Shown here: one piece after another, positions 1 to 11,100 of the stretch | Numbering within the stretch: the stretch's first letter is position 1 | How the letters are laid out: every line of letters begins with the position of its first letter | NCBI RefSeq assembly: GCF_037975245.1 | Contig: NC_092565.1 | Span: 1,992,499-2,056,498 of the forward strand | Length of the DNA: 64,000 bases | Direction: 5' to 3' | Source: Apostichopus japonicus | Taxonomy: Eukaryota > Echinodermata > Holothuroidea > Aspidochirotida > Stichopodidae | Program-made: the position numbers and the translations under genes | The notes under the pieces: generated by a model | Databases searched by the model: none | What the model saw: the letters and a program-made list of their open reading frames with translations, nothing else | What the model was told of the DNA's origin: nothing

Positions 1-92
1 TAAAAAGCTGAAAAGGGCGCCAGCAGTCTATTTGAGTCCATCAGGGGGGGGGGGGCATCCGCCCCTCTGACTGTATGGACGCTCTGCCACTG
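1..92 (+). mobile_element. Right end of a non-autonomous hAT-like element (family B)
   Basis: This fragment matches the right ends of the complete copies at 29010-29390 and 34940-35313. It shares the stretch from GCTGAAAAGGGCGCCAGCAG to the terminal GACGCTCTGCCACTG. The left part lies outside the window. Only the terminal inverted repeat end and about 75 bases of interior are visible. No coding capacity is seen. Confidence 0.8.
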
Positions 93-1157
93 GGTCCTAG
101 TTGATCTGTGGTCATGAATGAACAGCTTTTTTAGGGATCTACTACCCCTTTGCAGAGCTTATCTTGTAAATTTCTCAAACACAAGGTCTTTAAACTTTTG
201 ATGGTTAAGATCTGTATTGAACTGCAGAACAAATTTACCATGGAAAAATCTCAGGATCTCCTAGGTTGGACCTGCACTCCTTCAGGGTGTCCACTGTAAA
301 CAGAGAAATTTTGTTTTTTCATATATTGTAGTTGTATGTTTTGTGTATAGTGGAGGTAAATTACCTCAATCTGTGGCCATTTCCTGAAATGTCACAGCTG
401 AATGTATTGCCAGCGCATTGTGAAAGAAAGTTATGTTTGAGTCTTCCTAATAAAGAGTTAGAAGATTGATTTGAAAATTTATATAATTTGGGTTCATTGG
501 AATTATATCATTGTATGGCAGCCTGCAGCAATCAGGCTATCAGGATATCTCAGAGCTCAGGTGATGAAATCATCATATCAGCTACCAGTATGTAGAATGC
601 TGGGGGCCTTGCAAGACTTATATGTGTTTGCTCTGTGGTGCTCTACATTAAGCAAAGCAAGTCTAGCAGCAGCATGTCAAGTTCTTTTCCATTAAACCTA
701 CATCTCCCATCATTACCTTATAACAAAGTGTACAGTACTTTGACTTCAACCTTCTTTCACTTAAATTCATTAGCAACATAATGTGCTACATCAGCATATT
801 TTTAGGCCTGTCTGGATTTTGTATGGATTACACTGTTTACCAATTGTAACCTACACTTGCATCAGTGATTATTCATTCAATGCTTGCCACACATGGCAAG
901 TGCCATCAGCTACCATGATGTTGATGAGCCAAATGTTGGTAAGCTGAGTTGACCAAATCTGTCTTATTAATCTGACGAAGAAAAATTGCATTCAATAGTC
1001 ATGAAGAAATGTTCCAGGAATGTATAGTACTTATCTCTAGGCCACTGCCATCATTAAATTGAATTTAGCTTCTTCTGACTTGATCATACTTTATTGAATT
1101 GTTTGTACTTGTTTAACTGACACTTGACATACCGTTTGTTTTTATATATCTCATTAG
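93..1157. other. No gene recognised
   Basis: This AT-rich stretch has no open frame with splice signals or recognisable domains. A short open frame at 471-695 has no family resemblance and looks fortuitous. Confidence 0.5.
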
Positions 1158-1286
1158 AACTGGATTGACAATACAAAAACAAAGCAAGTCAGAAGAAAAT
1201 TTGGCAGCCGCAGCAAAGCACCTTCACTAAACCAAGGAAAAAGAGTGCCTATAGCTGCTTCATGGCAGAGCATATTTCAGAACATG
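1158..1286 (+). CDS. Orphan internal exon candidate, unknown protein
   Basis: A 43-codon open stretch sits between a good acceptor (TCATTAG, AG at 1156-1157) and a donor (GTGGGT at 1287), phase 0 at both ends. The predicted peptide is basic, begins NWIDNTKTKQVRRKFGSRS and ends WQSIFQNM. No domain is recognised. It lies upstream of the promoter and start codon of the HECT gene. It may therefore be the tail of an upstream gene or an alternative 5' exon. It could in principle splice in phase to the exon at 3452, but that would omit the first half of the SAM-like region. Confidence 0.35.
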
Positions 1287-1496
1287 GTGGGTAGATATGA
1301 AGTTCATAATATTTGAGTAGTCAAGAAAACCCAACCTTGTTTCTGATGCAAGTCACAAGTCTTTTGATTTTATTGTTAGAAGAATTGAGCAAACATCCAG
1401 CTTTATTAGTGGCATTCTTTATGGTGGTGTTGAAGGAGGTGGCTTGCACCCCCCCCCCCCCCCTCTATCCTTCCCAAAATCACTTTCCTTGATTAG

Positions 1497-2030
1497 CTGT
1501 GACATATGGAACGCGAAAAGGGCAATCTTATTTCGTTGTCTAAACTAAGTTTGTTGCTGTCTAAACTAAAGTTGCTGCTGCTGTTTTTACCATGTTGTTG
1601 CCTAAACTTACGTTGTTGTCTAAACTTACGTTGTTGCCTAAACTTACGTTGTTGTCTTAACTTTCGTTGCTGCCTAAACTTACATTTATGTCTAAACTTT
1701 CGTTGTCTAAACTTACGTCGCTGTCTAAACTCACGTTGATGTCTGAACTCATGTTGGTGTCTAAATTCACGTTGATGTCTGAACTCACGTTGATGTCTAA
1801 AATAACGTTGGTGACTAAATTCACGTTGATGCTCAAAATTACGTCGATGCCTTAACTTTCGTTGATATCTAAACTTCCGTTGCTATCTAAACTTCCGTTG
1901 TTTAAACTTTCATTGTCTAAACTTACGTCGCTGTCTAAACTTACGTTGCTGCCATCGGCGCTGTTCAACAATTGCTCAACCACGTGACGTAAACATAGCT
2001 CGTTTCAATTTTTCGCACGAAATTTAACAC
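1497..2030 (+). repeat. 18-bp tandem repeat element, copy 1
   Basis: From about 1530 to 1960 there is an irregular array of an 18-bp unit close to ACGTTGTTGTCTAAACTT. It is flanked by unique edges, GGAACGCGAAAAGGGCAATC on the left and CCATCGGCGCTGTTCAACAA on the right. The same array with the same two edges occurs inverted at 25880-26376, so the whole block is a dispersed element and not a local expansion. Open frames across it encode only leucine/cysteine-rich repeat peptides and are not genes. Confidence 0.85.
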
Positions 2031-2063
2031 CAGCGCATGAGAATGCTGTTATGCACTATATAG
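1981..2063 (+). promoter_or_regulatory. Putative promoter of the HECT ligase gene
   Basis: A TATATAG box at 2057-2063 lies 82 bases upstream of the initiator ATG at 2145. Further upstream, CACGTG (1981-1986) overlaps TGACGTAA (1985-1992), an E-box fused to a CRE/ATF-like site. These sites fall in the right edge of the 18-bp repeat element. The inverted copy has only a degenerate form of them. The promoter assignment rests on motif and spacing only. Confidence 0.45.
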
Positions 2064-2144
2064 GCCTCAGACTACCACCACACCCGGGTCCCACGAGCCA
2101 TATTGGTACTCATACTTTTCTTAGTCTTACTACCAGACTCAACA

Positions 2145-5100
2145 ATGGAAAGAATTTTAATCAGTCTAGACTACCCACAGCGAGTGGTCGAGAACTTCGA
2201 TCGTGAAGGGGTAAGCCTTTAGTTACCAAAGTGATTGGATTAAATGGCCTAGGCCTAGTGCCTTATCATTCACATTAATCAATTGTAGTCCCCAAAGTGC
2301 GCCCTGATTAGCTTGGGCTATGATAGGCGGAATTAGTCCTACTCCCAGTAGTTCCCCTAGGCTTTAGTTCGATTACAAAACTAAAAATCCTCATCTCTGT
2401 TCAAAATGATTAGGCCTAATGCCATTTTGGGTTGACCCTTTTGGGCTGCTGTCATTGGTGTTTCAGTATTCTAAGAAGTACTACTAGTAGAAGTACTAAA
2501 GGCCAGGCCTACATTACTAAAAATACTACTGTAATCATCTGAGTAAGTTTCATTTTTGTCTCTCTTCATGTTAATAAATGCATTTTTGGCCCCCAATTAA
2601 GTATTATGGGACCCCCAGGTTTACCTCACGAGATGTGCCCCATACTGATTTGTCAATCTTGGCCACGTTAAAACGTCATACATCCATCAAACCCTTTGTC
2701 TATTTTCATGTGATTAAATCTTCTGGGCCCCCAGTCGTAACCAATAAGAGCCTCGTGGCTCAGATTGAAAGTAAATTTGATTTGAGATTGAGAAGTTCAT
2801 CTCTATCATGGTGTAGGCTACATGAATGTGTCCTCATTAAACTTTGAGACACAATGTGGTGGATAAAACTTAAACTTTACACTTCACAGTTAATAAACTT
2901 AATGAGGTTTATCATGATGCTTGATGTAAAGGGACCATAGCCAAATCTAGTGACAGCAGCCCCCTGGATAAATACTACATATTCAAACATAGCTTCAAAT
3001 ATAGGCTAGCTGTCAAGAACAACCTACTTAAGTTTGAGAGGAAGCAGGTTAAGTGTGTCTGTAGGAATATGGCCAGATAAGGCTACACCTAATTGTTAGG
3101 ATGGTCTGTTGTGAATATCCTTAAGCAATTAGTGTTATCTTCATTGTCTTCAATTTTTTTTTTGAGGCCCAGAAGGAAACAAGCCGGTGTTTGCAAGAGT
3201 TTCCAGTACTAGCATCTACCATGCATTAAATACCTGGATTAATGTAGCAAAATTTTAAGTTTTATGGTATTTACTAGATTTAGTACGAATTGTTTTAATA
3301 GAAACTGGTAAAGCAACTATGCCTGTTTCAATGAGAATCAACATGTCAGTATTGGCATAACATGCTGAAAAGATTTAATTAATTAGATTACTGATAGTGG
3401 TGTCAGAACATAAAAGATTTATTGCTAATTATTCCTTATGTATTGCAACAGGTTACTACAGGAGCTGTTCAATTGATGTCAGCTGATCAGCTTGATAGGC
3501 TGGGAGTTGAAGGGATAGGGAGACAAGCCATCTTAAGAAGCAGATGTCGAGCTTCAGCATTGAATGTTGAAGGAGACAATAGAGAGAGAGCTGGTAGGCC
3601 TTTGTTTTTTGTTTCAATTTTTACAGTGTACACTGTACTGCAGTAGCTTTCTTTGCTTTGAATGCAAACATGTACATATGCTTGCTTTTTAACAGCAATT
3701 AAGGTTTGGTTTTTGGAATGTAAACACTTGTATTGTATGGGGGAACATATGGTCCAGATGGTAACATTTTGTTTTTGTTTATTTGTTTTGACATGTTTAC
3801 ACTATTTGATTAAACAGACTTGCAGTGATCCTACTCATATTGTGCACAATTGCCTGCACTCGTGAGAATGGATTTGTCCTAGTACTCTTAATTTTTGAAA
3901 GTTACTGTATAAGCAAATTTATAGTGCTAATGCAAAATTGTGTACTCAGGAAAGAAGGTATGTACTCGTACTCAGATACCCTTGTTTACATTCTCATGAA
4001 ATTGTAATCACACTACAACTACTTCCATCTGATCAAGTAATGTTTGTTAAAAAGGAAATGTATCACCATGACTTTAACTTCCTCTTTAAATTGACTCATC
4101 ACTTTTTCTGTGAGTAATACAATGGCTATTTATGAGCCTGTCAATCATTCATTTCAGAAATACTGCATGGGAGTCTACTTGCTTCATTGAGTATTAATTC
4201 TCAAATGTTACCCATATATACTGTACATGTCATCTTCAAATATTACAAATTACCTGTATTGCAACCTCATCATTAACATTTGTTTCTAACATGGTAGCCC
4301 AAAGAGAAACCAGTCGGTTATTTCGTCCATACAGTGTGCCCGCTCCTAATCAAAGGAGGAAACGATTGTTGTCGCTGACAGTGATGTGTCTAGCTCTGCC
4401 ATCTACAGTAAGTATCAAATGAGTTAACATTTCTTTAATTTTGTGATTTTCAGGGAATATTACTGTTTAAAGTGACAAGCAGGACCCTTCCCTCATACTA
4501 CATTTTGTGTAAATAGGGTCATTCCGTGTCAAATCACAAATGGCTGTTGCTGCATCCTCTCCAAAAACAGTACTACTGTATGCTTAAACCTAGCAGTAAT
4601 ACACACTGTACAAGTACACACTGTTCATAAATGTACTGTACACACTGTACATGTATGTACCAGTTGACATTCATTTTTAATATATAGTAAAGTCTTTGAA
4701 TTAAATGAATTTAACCAGAAGCAGAGAAGTACTTTGTAAATAGTATTTGTTTCAATATCTCATTGCAATCTGCACAGTATTGAATTGAATGACCTTGAAG
4801 TACAATACCCAGGCTCAAAACATGTGGAAAATCAAAAGAGACAAAAACATTTTCTTGTAAAGGAGGATTTTCATTTCAAAATAAGGCTAAACACCCTCCT
4901 GAAATTTTGTGTACCAACAGGGTGGTACTATATCTCTTCCAGAAAAAATAATCAGATTTTTCCAACATATATTTTTTAGTTATTGGCTGTCAAAGACGAC
5001 CTCTTTTGTACATCGGCAAAGTTCCAATTGACTACTGTATGCATCGGGCTAATAATATTTACAAAAACAGGCCAAAATAATTGAAATTTATTATTTATTT

Positions 5101-8100
5101 ATTTCCAAGATTTCATCTGCAGTGAGGATTGACTATATCACAGTGTTCTAGAAATGTATCAATGAACACACACACTGGAGAGATATTTCTTGATTCTTGT
5201 GATTGTAGTGATGATCATTTGAGTGAGCTGTACAATACATATGAAAGAAACATTCACTGGAATAAAATGTAAAGAAATTAGAAAGGTATGGTATTCAACA
5301 ATTAAGAAAAGTTGCACCTCTCTGTCAGACTGTTCATTATGTCCATACATATTAACACAAACAGTGAATTGAACAGTGCATAGTTAGAATAATAATCATG
5401 ATCAGACTGGGAAAATGTTGTTTTACAACGCTAATTGTAACCATATAAGTTGAAGAAGCATGGTGGCTTTATATCAACTACATCTCAAATTGTTCAGTTT
5501 AGCACAAATTTGGATTTTTTTGGGGGGGTCTGTTTGTCTACTAGCAATAATATGCAAGTATGATAATTACTGAAAACATTAAAACAAGTAAAACATAATT
5601 TCCCCATTGCAATACAAAGCAACATTATTTGCATGTAAAGTTCTGTTTTAGAGGAGATGGTATTTTCTCATGTTACATCTAATAACAAATTCACAAGAAA
5701 AAGGGAATTTCCATATCATTACTTCTACACTATACATGTAGTAGGTTGCAGTGTATCCAAATTCACTAACCCTGCATACAGTCAAACTATCCATTTCTGC
5801 AACTGAATTTGTCAATAAATAAAGATGCACTTCTATGTACTGTTCAATGCACAAACTGTACAGACATAGTTTTTACTGTAGAAGGTGTTGATTGAGGGAC
5901 ATCAAGAGTGCAGATATTAAAAAGACAGGGTATCTCCTGTTATATCTGCATTGAGTGCTGATCTCGTTATGAAATGATCTAGAAAATGTAGTACAGGACC
6001 GATGGAAAATTACTCTTTGATGTTTTGCACATTTTATTACAGGCTGTTTAATGTGTACATTGTTCGTTATTACAGAAAATAATCCCCTCAAAATTCCAGC
6101 AAAAGATTTTGCAAGCGGCTGGACTTGGAGAAAAAAAAATTTCGGTCTCATCTTCTAAAACTGCAGTGGAATTGCAAGCAAGACTAATGGAGGAATTCCC
6201 CAAACTAAAAGATGCAGGAGGTTACGAATATCTCCGAAGTACGGCACAAACAAAGCTGCTAGAGAGCATTTCTTTGCCTGCTGGAGGAGGTTACTCTGCA
6301 GCAAACCTGAAGTTTGTAATGAAACAAGCTCGGATTTATTTGAGACCAATACAGGCTGAATTGGATCTTTCAAACATGACGGTGAGAAAAAGGGACCATA
6401 TTTTGCTCAGCTATTTATATATTTACTGTTTTAATATTGCTTTTATTGTTCACTGGGTTGCTCTGAAGCCACATTTAAAGCATATGATTGCGTTACAATA
6501 TGAGAGATTGCCATTGATAGCCATGAGTTTCAGGGCTTGGTCCTCTCATGTTTGTTTCTTACATTATTTGATTTTTTAGAACTCAGCTGACCCATGAAAT
6601 TAATATATTTTACCTACTGAATTCCCTCTTTGTTTACCTTCTTGGCTTAAGTTAGCTTTCTTCATGGTGACTTGTTTTTGGTAGTTCCATTCAAGAGACA
6701 CTGTTTTTGGAAAATCAAATTTAGGTATATGAATCCACTTTCTCTACAGCATTATGTGGTATTGGCCTATAGTTAGTGTCGGCATGCTTCTTTTTTCTTT
6801 TTCATAGTTTGTGATACATAGTTAAAACAATTTGAACAGTTCTGTATTATTCTGTGTACAATTTTCTTCCCCCACCTTTTTCTTTAGCTTTATACTTTTG
6901 ACAACACTATATTGCTAAACTTAAGATAAACAAGTATGAACCCAGTAGTTGCTTATTTAAGAAGGACTACAGTTGCTGATATGTTTTACTACAACTCCAT
7001 GCTAGTTATATGTAAGGTAATATTTTTCTTTCCTTTTTATTATGCTAAGGTTGATGAAGTCACTGAGGAAGATGAACTGATGATTGAATGCAATCAATGC
7101 CAGATGTTTTTTGCCCAAACAAAACTGAAGAAACATGTAACTCAGCAAGGGCGGTGGAAGCACTTTTAATCTGGGGGGGCACCAACGTCGAAGGGCACTT
7201 TGCAGAAATTCGATTGGACTGATGCAGCCTGATATTTAGTACCCTTTACAACTCTTATTGTATCATCTTATTTGCGTATACACATCACTCCATCACCCCC
7301 CCCCCCCCCAAGGAAACAATGCATACTAGCACTGCAATATCTAATGTGCAAATTGGGAAACAAGGAACAAGTTTTCTTTCGAGACAAAATGAGGTGAAAT
7401 CATTATAAAGTCCAAGTCCCTGCACACGCGATCGATACATGCACGAAAGCAAATGAAATATGTCAAAATACGAAAGGATGGGGTAGGTTAAGGGATATTA
7501 AAACTAAACTCATTATTCATAGTAGGCCATAAATGGCTTCTGCTTATTACAAAGTCACAATGTAATATAGCAAGGCATTTTTGGAAATGCATTAGGATTT
7601 TGTTGGCAAATTGAATATGCATAATGGCACTCACCAGAATGTTAGAAGCCTTGTGGTAGTAAACATAGGTTTAGGAGGCGGGGGGGGGGGGGGCCCAACC
7701 CCAAAATTTTGTGAAAATTCGGGCAATATGCTGAGAATTTTTCGGGCACCTACTGAAAGAAAAATAATTTGCTATGTGTTTTTCAATGGTTAAACTGATA
7801 TTATTATAATCATTATTATTGTAACGACTTTCCCAATAATTCTAACCAATATGGAAGGGTAATAACACGGCAAATGATTGTATGTTATTGGCATGCGATG
7901 TAATAACCGACGCATGCCTATTTGATATGCACATTAACATGTTGAACGCGCGCGGAGCGCGCGAAAAATTTTGGTAATATTTTTCGGGCAAGTCGTTACA
8001 GCCCCCAAAATCAAATTGGGCTCCTACGCCTATGGTAGTAAACATTTAAAACTTCCCGAAATATTTCATTCGACGTGGGTTTCGCTTTGTAAACTTTTTT

Positions 8101-11100
8101 TATTTAGAAATTTTTATGTAGAAAAAGGGCACATTTTTAACCAGAGGAAAAGTGGGGGGGCACGTGCCCCCTGTGCCCCCCCGGTTCCGCCGCCCTTGTA
8201 ACTCAGTGTGGGAGACAGACACAAGAAAGGTTTGTTATAGGTGATACAAGTTCTGAATGACTTTTTACCCAAGTTTTGATGTACTGCATCTTGCATATCT
8301 GGTTTTAATACAAATTCTGTGGAAGTATCATAAAAAACATAGTATATCATTACATCCCTGTTATGTTTACTTTCTTCAGAGACGAGCATGATGATACAAG
8401 ACCTTCCGCTCATGGGGTTGTAACAGAGACTCTAAGTTGCTCTGTTGAAAGGTTAGTCAGTTTGTCACAGCTAGCGTTCACAATTAAAGCTTCGCTATGT
8501 ATAAATTAATCAGTGTGGAGATGTAGTGAATGTGTAGTGTACAAAATGATTGGATGCGTTAGAGTGTACATTCCCTTTTCAACACTGATTATTCTAAGGT
8601 GAAACAGTTAAGACAAATATATATGTGTTCAATGCTGGGTTGTATTATGGATAAAAATACACTATATTTGGACTAACATTGTAAAACTTGTAATAATGGT
8701 TACCTCATTTGTACAACATATATTTTGTACGTCTGTAACAACATGTAGGAAAAAAATGTAAGAGATAAATAACAAGACCAATTGTTAAATTTCTTTTAAG
8801 GTAAACAGTGTTCCAATTTAGATTGCATAAAGTTCTTGACTGTCTTGAGTAAAAGAGTTCTGAGAGCCTCTTACTCTTATTTTCTTTTGGTAATAAAATG
8901 TCAGTTCTATTTCAATTATCCAAAATATTTTGCTATGTAAACAACTTAAGGCTTAGTGGAACATGGCATAGGAACATCTTTGACAGCATGTAAGGATGCC
9001 TTAATATGAATCAGAAACACTACAGATTGATGGACATTGATGCAGGATTGCTTGGTGTGACTTTCTTGGTTGGCAAAGTTAACTTGGTTATGTATACCTT
9101 ATCAATCAGATAACGGATGACATAATTTTTTAAGTCACAGATCATAGCTTTCTGGTTATTTTCGTTCTATTTCAAATTAGAGATGGGAATGATAGACAAA
9201 CAGAACCAGCTGCATCTGAAATACAGACTGGACCCTCGTTTTGTGCTCCTGATATGTAAGTAATATGTTCTTTATAATTGTTATGAAAATGTTCTTCTTG
9301 CTTATCATAATCATGACCAGCTTTCTTTAAATTATTATCTCTCTATTGCTTCAAGGAAATCGTGCGTTTCAATTGTGATTTGTTGAATCTTGACCTACTA
9401 TAAGCTAATAAATACATCTCAGTATGCTTTAAGTCAAATGTTCACCAGTAAGTTAGTAAGTGGGGTGTGGGGGGGGGGGGTGGGCTTGTGGTCAAATGGT
9501 TAAGGCAGTGGACTTGTGATTAAGGATTGATGTTCGATACCTGGCAATATCATTCGGTTGTATCCTTGGGCAAGGCACATTATCTCCATTGCTTCTATTC
9601 ACCAAAGTGTGTAAATGGGGACTTGCAAGGTAATTAACTTGTAGATATAGTTGGGTGTTGCCCGTTTGTGGCTGCACCCTATTGGAAGTCCCCTGGAAGT
9701 CCCCAAGAGAGATTGATTGAATTGTGCACACTTTGGTGTGTGGGTGTGACAAGTTACCAATGACAGGGCTTAACTTGTAAAGTCGTGTGAGAGGGCATCG
9801 GCCTTGAGAAAGGCTTTAAGCATTCAACTTTAAGCTTGAAGTGCCATAGCTATACTGCTACACAGCCCACTTTGCCCCTTCTGATGCCCACCCTGCCCAT
9901 TCAAGTTCTGAAACTCTTTCTATGCCAATCTGGGATTTTATTGTGTACTAAATTCTAGAAAGCATTATGTGGTCGGCCAGTCCTTCATGTACACACCCTT
10001 TCATATCCATATTTACACAAATTACTGAATTAAGCAAACATCCAGGGTGAATTTTTTGTCCAAAATTCTGGTTGAACTTACTTTCCTGTTATAACCCTGC
10101 TTTCATATCAGAATTGGCAATGATACACCATCAACATCTGGAATACAGAATGAAAGCCACTTCCATGTTTCTGACAGGTAAGCTAGTCAGTAGCCATACT
10201 GGATGGGAGGGTAAGGGACATGAAAATATTGTGTTGAGAACTAACTAATGCCCAAATTCAACAGTGACCATGCATGCCATGGTGGAAAATAGGAGTGGTG
10301 GTATGAAGTTATAGTCATTTTGTAGTTATGAACAGTACTTAATGCATGCCTTGTTGATTATTGCATTAAAAGTTTAAGGCTACCGGTACTCCAGTATATA
10401 AACCTAAATTCTCATTGAATGGAATAAGGTGCAATGCCTGACATTTACCATAGATATTACATTACAAGTAATAGGAATAGCCTAAGTTTTGCTCACAACC
10501 CTGATATGTGGGATCTGGTGAGATGAGTACAATCAGAGTACTGCATTAGTTCTGGGCAAGAGTATGAGTATATGGTTGAGTCTGCATCAATACAAGTTGT
10601 TAAGCTCAACACAATAACAGAAATACTTGTACTTATATTCGATTTGAAGTACAAAACTCCCCTATAGAGAGTACATTGTGATTATTGTTGGGTTTTGTTA
10701 AACTTTTAGCAAATTCTTGTAATATCAGAAATTTTTGTGATACATGCTGCTTCCTGTACATTGGGTTACTTGTAATGTATGATTCCTTATATATTATTCA
10801 CCTGTAATATTCATACTGATGGTAGGGATACCTTTCAGTTCTATTAAAAATATTCTTGTCCACTAATATACAAACTGCATGCCATACTCTAGTCAGTGAA
10901 TTTGGCAGAGTACATTGGAATACATCCCTCATATGAAACTAGAATTCCTATATGAGAATTTTACCTTCCTCATATGAAATACAAACTCCACATAGGAAAC
11001 TGGAAATGGGTAAATCTCAGTGAAATGATGTTCCTCGTGTGAGGCTTAGGACATTTCTTGTATGAAAATAGCCAGTTTACATATGATTTGGTCATTTCAC

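Noticed and set aside
1506-1855. Open frames rich in Leu, Asn, Arg and Cys across the 18-bp array
   Set aside because: They are translations of the tandem repeat. The inverted copy at 25964-26403 gives the same peptides, and no splice or start context supports a gene.
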